Below, one piece after another: positions 1 through 8,217 of a stretch of 64,000 nucleotides of DNA. Position 1 is the first letter of the stretch; the number at the start of each line of letters is the position of its first letter. Source of the stretch: Amycolatopsis nalaikhensis (GTDB lineage: Bacteria; Actinomycetota; Actinomycetes; Mycobacteriales; Pseudonocardiaceae); the NCBI RefSeq assembly GCF_030264295.1, contig NZ_CP127173.1, forward strand, positions 193,501 to 257,500, given 5' to 3'. A program made the translations under genes and the position numbers. Under the pieces are notes generated by a model. That model was not told where the DNA came from. It saw nothing but the letters and a program-made list of their open reading frames with translations, and made no database searches.

Positions 1-1037
1 GCCAGCACCAGCTGGAACCTCGCCGGGTACGTGATCGAACCCTTCACGCGCGCTATGCGGACCTCGCCCTCTTCCAGCACCGTTCGCAGCGACTCCAGGC
101 ACTGCGCGCCGAACTCGCAGACCTCGTCCAGGAACAGCACGCCACGGTGCGCCCGGCTGATCGCGCCTGGCGACGCTATTCCGCTTCCGCCGCCGATCAG
201 GGCCGCTATCGAGATCGAATAATGCGGTGCGACGAACGGCGGCACGATCACCAACGGCGACGACTTCGACAGCGAGCCGTCGACCGAGTGGACCGCCGTG
301 ACCTCCAACGACTCCTCCGGTGACAACTGCGGCAGCAGGCCGGGCAGCCTCTTCGCCAGCATCGTCTTGCCCACCCCGGGCGGACCCGTGAGCAGGAGGT
401 GGTGCCCGCCCGCCGCGGCGACCTCCAGCGCCCACCTCGCCTCCGGCTGGCCCACCACGTCGGCCAGGTCCGGGACCTCCGGCGGGGTTGCCGGGCCCGG
501 TGGCCGCGGGCTCGCCAGGTCGGCTTCGGCCTTCAGCCACGCCACCAGATCTCGCAGGTGCGGTGCGCCGACGACGTCGATGCCCTCCACCAGCGCCGCC
601 TCGACCAGGGACTCCGTCGGCACCACCGCCCGCCCGTAGCCCGCCGCGCGGGCCGCCAGCAGGCCCGGGAGGATGCCGCGGACCGGGCGGATGCGGCCGT
701 CCAACGCCAGCTCGCCCAGCAGCACCGTGCCCAGCAGGCGCGTCGCCGGGACCGCGCCCGATGCCGCCAAGACCGCTGCCGCGATGCCCACGTCGTACGC
801 CGAGCCCATCTTCGGCAGGTTCGCCGGGGACAGCCCGAGCGTCACCTTGCCGTCCGGCCAGGGCTGCCCGGAATTGCGCACCGCCGAGCGGACGCGGTCC
901 TTCGCCTCCCGCAACCCGGCGTCCGGGAGGCCGACCAGCGTGACGCGGCTCAGCCCGCCGCCGAGGTCGGCCTCGATCTCGATCACCCGGCCGTCGATGC
1001 CGAGCAGCGCCGCCGACCAAGCCTTGGCGATGGGCAT
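1..1037 (-). CDS. comM: YifB/ComM family Mg-chelatase-like AAA+ ATPase (3' part outside window)
   Basis: The first 345 codons are visible; the C-terminal end lies beyond base 1. The N-terminal domain begins MPIAKAWSAALLGIDG and resembles the Lon-protease-like fold of this family. The AAA+ domain follows, with Walker A GPPGVGKT near residues 219-226 and a Walker B segment VLFLDEV near 310. Relatives (ComM in Haemophilus) are helicases that promote branch migration during natural transformation, so a role in DNA uptake or recombination is likely but not shown here. The ATG shares its A with the TGA of yraN (TGATG), so the two genes are probably translationally coupled at the end of the rnhB-DUF2469-yraN series. 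Confidence 0.93.
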   Translation of the reverse strand, partial: MPIAKAWSAALLGIDGRVIEIEADLGGGLSRVTLVGLPDAGLREAKDRVRSAVRNSGQPWPDGKVTLGLSPANLPKMGSAYDVGIAAAVLAASGAVPATRLLGTVLLGELALDGRIRPVRGILPGLLAARAAGYGRAVVPTESLVEAALVEGIDVVGAPHLRDLVAWLKAEADLASPRPPGPATPPEVPDLADVVGQPEARWALEVAAAGGHHLLLTGPPGVGKTMLAKRLPGLLPQLSPEESLEVTAVHSVDGSLSKSSPLVIVPPFVAPHYSISIAALIGGGSGIASPGAISRAHRGVLFLDEVCEFGAQCLESLRTVLEEGEVRIARVKGSITYPARFQLVL

Positions 1038-1414
1038 CAGAACGCCGCCTCGATGTGCTGGATCCGGGGCCGGGTTCCCGGCTCCGCCAGGATCGTCACG
1101 ACGTCGTAGCGGACCGGGCACCAACCGATGCGGTGCTCGCGCAGCCAGCGCTGGGCCGCCCGGCGCACCCGGCCCGCCTTCTCCTCCGTCACCGTCTCCG
1201 ACGGCAGGCCGAACTCCGTGCCCGTGCGGGTCTTCACCTCGCAGAACACCACTCGGGCCCGGTCGGTGAGGACGAGGTCCAGCTCGCCTTCGCGGCAGCG
1301 CCAGTTGCGGCCCAGCAGGATGAGGCCTTGCTCGCGCAGGTGCCGGAGCGCCAGGTCCTCGCCCCAGGCACCCAGGTCGCGCCGGTGTCTGGCGAGCTGG
1401 TCCGTGCCCGTCAT
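1037..1414 (-). CDS. YraN/UPF0102 family nuclease-like protein
   Basis: This 125-residue protein has the UPF0102 pattern: GAWGEDLALRHLREQG, then NWRCREGELDLVL and VVFCEVKTRTG. The E-x(n)-D and ExK residues form the restriction-endonuclease-like core. The family is conserved in bacteria but its function is not settled; a Holliday-junction or repair nuclease has been suggested. I chose the ATG at 1414 because a GGAGGAGGGGG Shine-Dalgarno lies about 6 bases upstream. Longer in-frame starts would add a Pro/Arg-rich stretch not expected in the family. It lies between DUF2469 and comM, its usual place in actinobacteria. Confidence 0.9.
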   Translation of the reverse strand: MTGTDQLARHRRDLGAWGEDLALRHLREQGLILLGRNWRCREGELDLVLTDRARVVFCEVKTRTGTEFGLPSETVTEEKAGRVRRAAQRWLREHRIGWCPVRYDVVTILAEPGTRPRIQHIEAAF

Positions 1415-1626
1415 CTGTTCGCCCCCTCCTCCGCGCCCGTCACCGGGGCGGTCCCGGGGATCACGGTGCGTGTGCGTTCGACGATGCCAGGGGGCGGGAC
1501 GGCCGATCCAGAGCCGGATCGCCGGGCTGTGGACAACCTGGGGGATGGGGACAACCGGTCCACCGGTCGCCCGGGACGGGCCGGTTTCGTCGGTCCGTTG
1601 TGCTAGGGCGCGGGCGCGCACAAAGA

Positions 1627-1655
1627 ACCGGCCCATCCGTGGCGGATGGGCCGGT
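1627..1655 (-). terminator. Perfect 13-bp hairpin between the DUF2469 gene and yraN
   Basis: ACCGGCCCATCCG (1627-1639) and its exact reverse complement (1643-1655) enclose a 3-base loop. On the minus strand the hairpin is followed by TTCTTTG, so it could be an intrinsic terminator or attenuator for the rplS-to-DUF2469 transcript. It lies 12 bases past the DUF2469 stop codon and over 200 bases before yraN. Confidence 0.75.
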
Positions 1656-1667
1656 GGAAACCGCTGG

Positions 1668-1991
1668 TCAGCCCGAGAACGGGCCGTCCTCGGGGAGGCG
1701 CAGGTCGGGTTTGTCGAGCTCCTCGACGTTGACGTCCTTGAACGTGATCACCCGGACGTGCTTGACGAACCGGGCCGGGCGGTACATGTCCCAGACCCAC
1801 GCGTCGGACATGCGGACCTCGAAGTACACCTCGCCGCCGCCGTCGCGGACCTGGACGTCCACCGCGTTCGCCAGGTAGAACCGGCGTTCGGTCTCCACCA
1901 CGTACGAGAACTGGCCGACGATGTCGCGGTACTCGCGGTACAGCGAGAGCTCCATCTCGGTCTCGTACTTCTCGAGATCCTCCGCACTCAT
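1668..1991 (-). CDS. DUF2469 domain-containing protein
   Basis: This 107-residue acidic protein starts MSAEDLEKYETEMELSLYRE and matches DUF2469, a family largely confined to actinobacteria and nearly always found next to rnhB. No biochemical role is established. The aromatic-rich core (VVETERRFYLANAV, DAWVWDMYRPARFVKHV) suggests a small compact fold, but no catalytic motif is evident. Its ATG overlaps the rnhB stop by four bases (ATGA), which points to coupled translation. A 13-bp hairpin follows directly. Confidence 0.92.
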   Translation of the reverse strand: MSAEDLEKYETEMELSLYREYRDIVGQFSYVVETERRFYLANAVDVQVRDGGGEVYFEVRMSDAWVWDMYRPARFVKHVRVITFKDVNVEELDKPDLRLPEDGPFSG

Positions 1992-2881
1992 GAAATCCGC
2001 GCCCCTCCTCGGGTTCGTGCTGCTGCTCCGCCGGCGGAGCGTTCATTGTGACCCACACCCGCGGCCGGGGCATGCAGCGGCAGGCTGAGTTGTGGCTCGA
2101 GTGCCTCGTCGAGGACCGCGGCCAGCCCCGCGGACGCTCCGGTCTCGATCGCCTTTTCCAGCGCCGCGTAGGTCAGCAGGACCGGCCGCGCGGGGCGCAT
2201 GCCGTGCTTGATGGCCGCCGTGGCGACGTTCGTGTACGACCAGCGGTGGACGTCGCTGGGGCCGTGTTCGCGCAGCGCCGCCAGGTGGTCGGTCGTGCTG
2301 TAACCCTTGTGCACGTCGAAACCGTAGTGCGGGAGGTCGTCGTGGTAGCCCGCCATGATGCGGTCGCGCGTCACCTTCGCCAGCACCGACGCGGCCGCGA
2401 TGCACGCCACCGACCGGTCGCCCTTGATCACCGCCGTGTTCGGGGTCGTGAGGCCCGGGACCCGGAACCCGTCGGTGAGGATGTAGCCGGGGGACACGCG
2501 CAACGCCGCCGCCGCGCGCCGCATCGCCTCCAGGTTCATCACCCGGATGCCGTAGAGGTCGACCTCTTCGGTCGGGACGACGATCACCGAATAGTCGACG
2601 GCTCGCTTGAGGATCAGGTCGTAGACGCGGTCGCGCGCCTTGGCCGTCATCAGCTTGGAGTCCGTCAGCTCGGTCAGCTTCGCGTCGCCTTGCTTGAGCA
2701 CGCAGGCCGCGACCACCAGCGGGCCGGCGCACGCGCCGGCGCCTGCTTCGTCCACACCGGCGACCGGGCCGAGGCCACGGCGGTCGAGGGCGCCCTGCAG
2801 ACCCCAGAAGAGGTCGCCGCGCACCACGGCCCGCGGTGGCCGGATCGGCTCGGCCGCGGTGAGGGGAACGGGAAGAGTCAA
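1988..2881 (-). CDS. rnhB: Ribonuclease HII, with Ala in place of the GRG-motif Arg
   Basis: RNase HII nicks RNA in RNA-DNA hybrids and removes single misincorporated ribonucleotides. The catalytic acids D44 and E45 are in VAGVDEAGAG; a later acid is in LTDGFRV, and IKGDRSVACIAAASVLAKVTR and HKGYSTTDH are typical. Family members normally read DEAGRG here, and the Arg of this GRG motif contacts the ribonucleotide 2'-hydroxyl. This copy reads GAG (GCC codon). The protein (297 residues) has an unconserved C-terminal tail of about 50 residues. The listed start is TTG at 2881; no better ATG exists and an internal GTG near codon 20 is an alternative. It overlaps the DUF2469 gene by ATGA. Confidence 0.92.
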   Translation of the reverse strand: MTLPVPLTAAEPIRPPRAVVRGDLFWGLQGALDRRGLGPVAGVDEAGAGACAGPLVVAACVLKQGDAKLTELTDSKLMTAKARDRVYDLILKRAVDYSVIVVPTEEVDLYGIRVMNLEAMRRAAAALRVSPGYILTDGFRVPGLTTPNTAVIKGDRSVACIAAASVLAKVTRDRIMAGYHDDLPHYGFDVHKGYSTTDHLAALREHGPSDVHRWSYTNVATAAIKHGMRPARPVLLTYAALEKAIETGASAGLAAVLDEALEPQLSLPLHAPAAGVGHNERSAGGAAARTRGGARIS

Positions 2882-2918
2882 GGCTGGATCACCCGTCTGC
2901 CGGAAACGGTTCGGGTGG

Positions 2919-3857
2919 CTAGCGTTTCCGCCCGGCCGCCCGGCGCATGCCCGACTTCAGCTTGCGCCCCAGGAACAGCACCGGCCACGCCGCCGCGACG
3001 CCGGCACCGAGCGGGATCCCGCTCTGCCAGGCCGGCGCGCCGAGCGCCACCGGCTGGGCCGACTCCTGCGGGTTGTGGTCGGTGATCCCGCCCCACCGGC
3101 TCGGCGGCAGGACGATGATCCGCGCCTTGCCGATGATGTTGTCCACGGGGACCGCGCCGTTCACGCCGCCGCCGCCCTGGAACCGCGAGTCGTCGGAGTT
3201 GTTCCGGTTGTCGCCCTGCACCCAGACGGTCCCGGCCGGGACCTTGACCGGCTCGAACGTCTTCTGCTGCTGGTTCGAGGGGTCGTCCCAGTAGATGTAC
3301 GGCTCGTCGAGTGCCTTGCCGTCCACGATCATGCGGCCCTGCGGGTCGCAGCACTGGACGGTCTGGCCGCCGACCGCGATCACCCGCTTGACGAAGTCGC
3401 GCTCGTCCGGCGGGGCGAACCCGACCAGCGAGCCGAGCCCGCGCAGGCCCCGGACGATGATGTTGCCGGACTCCTGCGGCGGGATCTCGTTGTTGATCCA
3501 CGCCGGCGGGCCCTTGAACACGATCACGTCGCCCGGGGAGGGCTCGGTGAAGTCGTAGGTGACCCGGTCGACGAGGATCCGGTCACCGGTGCACCCCGGG
3601 CACCCGTGCAGCGTGGCCTCCATGGACCCCGAGGGGATCATGAAGACCTTCGCGAGGAATGTCTGGATCAGGATCGTGAGCACCAGGGCGATCACGAGCA
3701 GGATCGGCAGTTCCTTCCAGAACGACCGTTTCTTGGCGGGCTTGGCACGCCGCCGGCGGGATCCCCCGCGCTCCTCGGAGCGGGACAGCCGAGGCTTGTC
3801 CTCTTCGGAGCGATCGGGGTCATCCTCAGGAGCGTTCTGGGACACGGGTTCGGCCAC
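2919..3857 (-). CDS. lepB: Signal peptidase I
   Basis: This is the membrane serine protease that removes signal peptides from Sec and Tat exported proteins. A charged cytoplasmic N-terminus of about 45 residues, rich in Arg, Lys, Glu and Ser, precedes one membrane helix (LPILLVIALVLTILIQTF). The box IPSGSME contains catalytic Ser78, and RDFVKRVIAVGG contains the Lys general base. WVQGDNRNNSDDSR is the conserved C-terminal box. A second hydrophobic segment near the end (about 275-297) gives a second membrane anchor, as in several actinobacterial homologues. The start is GTG at 3857, with a weak ribosome site. It lies between rplS and rnhB. Confidence 0.95.
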   Translation of the reverse strand: MAEPVSQNAPEDDPDRSEEDKPRLSRSEERGGSRRRRAKPAKKRSFWKELPILLVIALVLTILIQTFLAKVFMIPSGSMEATLHGCPGCTGDRILVDRVTYDFTEPSPGDVIVFKGPPAWINNEIPPQESGNIIVRGLRGLGSLVGFAPPDERDFVKRVIAVGGQTVQCCDPQGRMIVDGKALDEPYIYWDDPSNQQQKTFEPVKVPAGTVWVQGDNRNNSDDSRFQGGGGVNGAVPVDNIIGKARIIVLPPSRWGGITDHNPQESAQPVALGAPAWQSGIPLGAGVAAAWPVLFLGRKLKSGMRRAAGRKR

Positions 3858-3888
3858 GTCGTCAGGCTACCGGTAACCGGGTTGTGAC

Positions 3889-4257
3889 TCAGTTAGCCGA
3901 GGCCGTCTCGCGGTTCTCGCGGCGCTCCTTGATCTTGGCGGCCTTGCCGCGGAGGTCACGCAGGTAGTACAGCTTCGCCCGGCGGACGTCACCGCGCTTG
4001 AAGACCTCGATCGAGGCGATGTTCGGCGAGTGCACCGGGAAGGTGCGCTCGACGCCGACGCCGAACGAAACCTTGCGCACGGTGAAGGTCTCCCGGATGC
4101 CACCGCCCTGACGGCGGATGACCACGCCCTGGAAGACCTGGTTGCGCTCGCGGTTGCCCTCGATGACGCGGACACTCACCTTGAGCGTGTCGCCCGGGCG
4201 GAAGTCCGGGATGTCGGAACGCAGCGACTGCTTGTCCAGCGCGTCCAGGGTGTTCAT
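3889..4257 (-). CDS. rplS: 50S ribosomal protein L19
   Basis: L19 (122 residues) sits at the 30S-50S interface. The sequence [20 protein letters not shown], then [21 protein letters not shown] and [20 protein letters not shown], is diagnostic. ATG at 4257 is chosen because it gives the standard N-terminus; an in-frame upstream extension has no family support. About 155 bases separate it from trmD. That leader holds a perfect palindrome, ATCGGGCCCGAT at 4392-4403, and a TTGACT hexamer on the minus strand (4371-4376) that could be the -35 of an rplS promoter. Confidence 0.97.
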   Translation of the reverse strand: MNTLDALDKQSLRSDIPDFRPGDTLKVSVRVIEGNRERNQVFQGVVIRRQGGGIRETFTVRKVSFGVGVERTFPVHSPNIASIEVFKRGDVRRAKLYYLRDLRGKAAKIKERRENRETASAN

Positions 4258-4412
4258 CGGTGGTCCGTCCTCGTCTTCGGTATGGCTTGCGTACAGATCC
4301 CGGGCGCGCAACGGTGCCGCTGCGGGCGACCAGGGGGCTGGTGGTGGGCTTGATTCCTGCCCACCGCAAGAGTCAAGTATTACAGACCGAGATCGGGCCC
4401 GATGACCCGGCC

Positions 4413-5159
4413 CTAGGTCTGCTCGGGGTCCAAGCCCTCCAGGACCCCGAGGTCGTGCCTGTCGAGACTACCTTCCGGCAGCCGCGCGAGGAGATCGGGG
4501 CGGCGCCGGGCCGTGCGTTCCAGGGCCTGGTCGCGCCGCCAGCGGTCGATCAGGGCGTGGTTGCCCGACCGCAGCACCTCCGGCACGGCCAGGTCCCGCC
4601 ACACCTCCGGGCGCGTGTAGCTGGGGCCTTCGAGCAGGCCGTCGGAGAACGAGTCCTCGGCGGCCGAACGCGCGTTGCCGAGCACGCCGGGCAGCAGCCG
4701 GACGACGGCCTCGACGATGACCAGCACCGCAGCCTCGCCGCCGACCAGCACGTAGTCGCCGATCGACACCTCGTCGACCGGCATCCGGCGCGCGGCGTCG
4801 TCGACGACCCGCTGGTCGATGCCCTCGTAGCGGCCGCAGGCGAACACCAGGTGCTTCTCCGCCGCGTAGGCGTGGGCCAGCTCCTGGGTGAACGGCTTCC
4901 CGGCCGGGGTCGGCACGACCAGGCGCGTCTCGGACGTGCAGACGTCGTCCAGGGCCGGGCCCCAGATCTGCGGCTTCATCACCATGCCGGGGCCGCCGCC
5001 GTACGGCGCGTCGTCGACCGCGCGGTGGACGTCGTGGGTCCAGTCGCGCAGGTCGTGCACGCCGACCTCGATGAGGCCGCGGTCGATGGCCCGGCCCAGC
5101 AGCGCCGCGCGCAGCGGGTCGAGGTACTCGGGGAAGATCGTGACGACGTCGATCCGCAT
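4413..5159 (-). CDS. trmD: tRNA (guanine-37-N1)-methyltransferase
   Basis: TrmD (248 residues) methylates G37 next to the anticodon using S-adenosylmethionine and prevents +1 frameshifting. [16 protein letters not shown] is the standard N-terminus. [26 protein letters not shown] and the trefoil-knot cofactor loop [16 protein letters not shown] are all present. The C-terminal helical region includes [23 protein letters not shown]. It follows rimM with a one-base gap, so the rpsP-khpA-rimM-trmD genes are very probably one transcript. Confidence 0.97.
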   Translation of the reverse strand: MRIDVVTIFPEYLDPLRAALLGRAIDRGLIEVGVHDLRDWTHDVHRAVDDAPYGGGPGMVMKPQIWGPALDDVCTSETRLVVPTPAGKPFTQELAHAYAAEKHLVFACGRYEGIDQRVVDDAARRMPVDEVSIGDYVLVGGEAAVLVIVEAVVRLLPGVLGNARSAAEDSFSDGLLEGPSYTRPEVWRDLAVPEVLRSGNHALIDRWRRDQALERTARRRPDLLARLPEGSLDRHDLGVLEGLDPEQT

Positions 5160-5160
5160 G

Positions 5161-5673
5161 TCAGGCGTCCAGGAGCCCTTCCGGCGGGTCGAGCACGACC
5201 CGGCCGCCCGCGACGTCCACCGTGGGGACGATCGCGCGGACGAAGGGCACCAGGACCGAGCGGCCCTCGACGTCGAGTTCGAGGAGCTCACCGGCCGGGG
5301 AATGGACGACCTCGACGACCTTGCCGACGACCGTGCCGTCGGCCAGCTCGGCCCGCAGGCCGGCCAGCTCGTGGTCGTAGAACTCGTCCGGGTCCGACGT
5401 CGGCGGCAGCGTCGAGGTGTCGGCGAGCAGGAGGGCGCCCCGCAGCGTCTCGGCGACGTCGCGGGTCAGGACCTCCTCGAAACGCACCAGCAGCCGCCCG
5501 CTGTGTTCGCGGGCGGCTGCGATGGTGAGTTCCCTTGAGCTGCCGTCACGCAGCTTCGTCGTGACCGCCGCACCGACCTTGAACCGCTCTTCCGGCGAGT
5601 CCGTGCGCACGTCCACCGCGAGTTCCCCGCGGATGCCGTGCGCCTTGGCGATGCGGCCGACTACGACGTCCAT
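5161..5673 (-). CDS. rimM: 16S rRNA processing protein RimM
   Basis: RimM (170 residues) is a two-domain 30S maturation factor that binds ribosomal protein S19. The start [17 protein letters not shown] is typical. The C-terminal PRC-barrel includes [27 protein letters not shown] and [30 protein letters not shown] at 5673 is chosen because it gives the canonical VGRI(A/G)K(A/P)HG N-terminus. It lies between khpA and trmD, its usual position. Confidence 0.96.
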   Translation of the reverse strand: MDVVVGRIAKAHGIRGELAVDVRTDSPEERFKVGAAVTTKLRDGSSRELTIAAAREHSGRLLVRFEEVLTRDVAETLRGALLLADTSTLPPTSDPDEFYDHELAGLRAELADGTVVGKVVEVVHSPAGELLELDVEGRSVLVPFVRAIVPTVDVAGGRVVLDPPEGLLDA

Positions 5674-5695
5674 CCTGACCGTTTCCGAAAGGCGC

Positions 5696-5935
5696 TCAGC
5701 GGTCGGTGTCGACGACGTCCACGCGGACGCCGCGGCCACCGATGCCGCCCATGACGGTGCGCAGGGCGGTCGCCGTGCGACCGCCCCGGCCGATCACCTT
5801 GCCGAGGTCGTCGGGGTGCACGTGCACCTCGAGCGTGCGGCCACGACGCGTGGTCAGCAGCTCGACCCGGACCTCGTCCGGGTTGTCGACGATCCCGCGC
5901 ACCAGGTGCTCGAGGGAGTCCGCGAGGAAACTCAC
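5696..5935 (-). CDS. khpA: KH-domain RNA-binding protein KhpA
   Basis: This 79-residue protein is a single type II KH domain. The RNA-binding GxxG loop is in [15 protein letters not shown]. Orthologues form dimers or pair with KhpB (Jag) and affect cell envelope growth and small-RNA stability in other bacteria. The start is GTG at 5935, overlapping the rpsP stop codon (GTGA). Gene order rpsP-khpA-rimM is conserved across actinobacteria and Firmicutes. Confidence 0.94.
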   Translation of the reverse strand: MSFLADSLEHLVRGIVDNPDEVRVELLTTRRGRTLEVHVHPDDLGKVIGRGGRTATALRTVMGGIGGRGVRVDVVDTDR

Positions 5936-6375
5936 TCGGACTTCTCGCCCTCAGCCGCCTCCGCCTTCTCGGCCTCGGCCTTCTTCGGGGCGGACTTCTT
6001 CTTCGGCGTGGTGGCCTCGGTGGAGGGCTCCTCGCCGGCCGCGGCCAGCGCCGCGTTGAACAGGTCCTGCTTGGACGGCTTCGGCTCGGCCACCTTCAGG
6101 GTGCCCTCGGCGCCCGGCAGGCCCTTGAACTTCTGCCAGTCACCGGTGATCTCCAGCAGGCGCTGGACCGGCTCGGTCGGCTGCGCGCCGACACCCAGCC
6201 AGTACTGGGCGCGCTCGGAGACGACCTCGATCAGGCTCGGCTCTTCCTTCGGGTGGTACTTGCCGATCGTCTCGATGGCCTTGCCGTCCCGGCGGGTGCG
6301 CGCGTCGGCGACGATGATGCGGTAGTACGGCGCACGGATCTTGCCGAGGCGCTGCAGCTTGATCTTGACGGCCAC
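5932..6375 (-). CDS. rpsP: 30S ribosomal protein S16 with Ala/Lys/Glu-rich tail
   Basis: The first 85 or so residues are canonical S16: [40 protein letters not shown] and [16 protein letters not shown]. The protein continues to 147 residues with a low-complexity tail rich in Lys, Ala and Glu. Such tails occur in actinobacterial S16 and are probably disordered. The start is GTG at 6375 behind a CGAGGAGAA ribosome site. It is the first gene of the khpA-rimM-trmD series. Confidence 0.97.
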   Translation of the reverse strand: MAVKIKLQRLGKIRAPYYRIIVADARTRRDGKAIETIGKYHPKEEPSLIEVVSERAQYWLGVGAQPTEPVQRLLEITGDWQKFKGLPGAEGTLKVAEPKPSKQDLFNAALAAAGEEPSTEATTPKKKSAPKKAEAEKAEAAEGEKSE

Positions 6376-6546
6376 GGGTGTGGGTTCTCCTCGAATCTCT
6401 CTGGTGCTGGGCTGGGCGCACGCGGGCCGAGTGGGGACACGGACGCGGGCACCCGAAGGTCAGGAGCTTTCGCACGGTGAGAGGGTCCGGCGGAAGCAGG
6501 CAGTGCACCATTCTGCCAGACGGCCCGCGCGGACCCGGCAAGAGGC

Positions 6547-7344
6547 TCAGAAAGAGGCCACGCCGAGCGCCCCGAGCAGGATGGTCAGGGCCGGCAGGAA
6601 GTTGTTGACCTGGTGCGCGACGATGCTGCCCGGCAGCCGTCCGGTGACCAGCCGCGCCAGGCCGATCGGGATGGCGATGACCAGCAGCAACGTCGTGCGC
6701 AGCGGCTCGAGGTGGCTGGCCGCGAACACCGCCGTGGACAGCAGGAACGCCGCCACGCGGCCCCACTGCTCACTGCGCCACTGCAGCTGTTCCGCGGCGC
6801 CCCAGAGCAGGCCGCGGTAGATGATCTCCTCGCAGATCGGCCCCAGCAGCCAGAGGTAGACGAACATCACGACGGCCGCCGAGACCGACATCTTCCGGTC
6901 CTCGACCAGGGCGCTGATCGCCGACGTCGCGTTCGCGTTGCCGACGATCTGCGTCCAGAGGTAGGCGCCGAGGGTGGTGAAGACGAGCCCGACGCAGCCG
7001 TAGCGGAACCCCGTCTTCACGTCGGCCCAGCGCCACTCCAGCCGCAGGTCGGCGACCGGGCCGTTGCCGCGCACGTACGTGATCAGCACCGCGACCCCGG
7101 CCGCGATCATCGTCGGCAGCATGGTGCCCAGCAGCACGACCCGCATCGGCAGCGGGCCGGGGCCGGTGTCGCCGACCAGCACGGACACGAACGCCGCCGA
7201 GGCCAGCAGCACCGCCTCGACCAGCAGGAAGGCCCCGAAGCCCCAGCGGTGCCGCCGCGCGGGCGGGAGGAAGGCGGTCGCGGCGGGCTCCTCGCGTTCC
7301 GGCAGCGCGTCCGGAGCCGGGTCCCGGGGCTGGGAAGTGGTCAC
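6547..7344 (-). CDS. CPBP-family intramembrane glutamic endopeptidase, copy 1
   Basis: This 265-residue membrane protein has about seven hydrophobic segments. The signature motifs of the CPBP (Abi/CAAX) family are present: EEIIYRG near residue 172, and FAASH and a late HQVNNFL element that supply the conserved His and Asn. Relatives cleave prenylated proteins or bacteriocin-like peptides in the membrane; the substrate here is unknown. The start is GTG at 7344, after which the N-terminus is a Pro/Glu-rich cytoplasmic tail. A second CPBP gene lies 103 bases upstream in the same orientation, probably an old tandem duplication. Confidence 0.88.
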   Translation of the reverse strand: MTTSQPRDPAPDALPEREEPAATAFLPPARRHRWGFGAFLLVEAVLLASAAFVSVLVGDTGPGPLPMRVVLLGTMLPTMIAAGVAVLITYVRGNGPVADLRLEWRWADVKTGFRYGCVGLVFTTLGAYLWTQIVGNANATSAISALVEDRKMSVSAAVVMFVYLWLLGPICEEIIYRGLLWGAAEQLQWRSEQWGRVAAFLLSTAVFAASHLEPLRTTLLLVIAIPIGLARLVTGRLPGSIVAHQVNNFLPALTILLGALGVASF

Positions 7345-7446
7345 GCCTTGCCCTCCGCGCTCGGTCGGCTCCAGCCTCCGAGCCTAGCCGCCGGGATGTG
7401 ATCGCACAGTATCCGTCCCACTACTGTCCATCGATCTTCGCAACGT

Positions 7447-8172
7447 TCAGTGCGCGACGAACAGGAGCACGGCGGGCGGCAGGTTGTTCGCCGCGTGGGC
7501 GATCACGCCGGCGCCGACCCGGCCGGACAGGTGCCGCGCGAGCCCGATCGCGATGCCCTGGCCGAACAGCGCGATCGTGCGCGTCGGCTCGCCGTGGAGC
7601 TGGGCGAACACCAGCGCCGTCACCACCAGCACCACCCACGGCGGGATCCGGTGCGCCGACAGCCCGTTCCACAGCGTGCCGCGGACCAGCAGCTCTTCGG
7701 TGATCGGCGCGCCCGCGATGACGATCACCGCGGCGAGCACCAGCCAGACGGTGTCGCCGTCGTAGGTGTCGGCGAGGTCGGTCAGCGGGCTGTCGGAGAC
7801 GTCGTCGGCGCCGTAGACCGCGATCAGCACCAGGTTGAGCAGGTAGCCGACGACCAGCGCGAGCACGCCGCAGGCGAGGCCGATCCGGACGTCGCGCCAC
7901 GTCGGCTTGAGGCCGAAGTCCGCGCGCAGGCCGTGGCCCCAGAGCCACGAGCCCGCCGCCGGGCCGAGGCCGAGCAGCAGGTTCGGGACGAACGCCAGGA
8001 GCAGGAGCGGGCCGACGTCGCGCAGTTCGAGGGGGTCGAACTCGCCGACGTTGCGGTTGACCGCGGCGGCGATGATCAGGTTGGCGAGGTAGTAGCCGGC
8101 GATCCCGATGAAGAACGCCACGAAACACCAGTGCGCTCCCAGCACGCGCCGTGCGCCGTCGTCGTCCGTCAC
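7447..8172 (-). CDS. CPBP-family intramembrane glutamic endopeptidase, copy 2
   Basis: This is a paralogue of the adjacent CPBP gene, with the motifs EELLVRGTLWNG (about residue 158), FAQLHG and a late HAANNLPPA. About seven membrane segments are seen. I place the start at GTG 8172 (MTDDDGARRVLGAHW), with a GGGG ribosome site just upstream; a TTG at 8202 would add ten residues. The two paralogues differ widely outside the motifs, so they probably have different substrates. The stop is about 100 bases from copy 1. Confidence 0.85.
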   Translation of the reverse strand: MTDDDGARRVLGAHWCFVAFFIGIAGYYLANLIIAAAVNRNVGEFDPLELRDVGPLLLLAFVPNLLLGLGPAAGSWLWGHGLRADFGLKPTWRDVRIGLACGVLALVVGYLLNLVLIAVYGADDVSDSPLTDLADTYDGDTVWLVLAAVIVIAGAPITEELLVRGTLWNGLSAHRIPPWVVLVVTALVFAQLHGEPTRTIALFGQGIAIGLARHLSGRVGAGVIAHAANNLPPAVLLFVAH

Positions 8173-8217
8173 GCGCCCCACGCTAAAGTGCCGCCCCCGC
8201 AAGGAAATCGGCGGGGT

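Noticed and set aside
3858..3888. Terminator between rplS and lepB
   Set aside because: Only a weak ACCGGTAACCGGGT repeat; too short and the gap is 31 bases.
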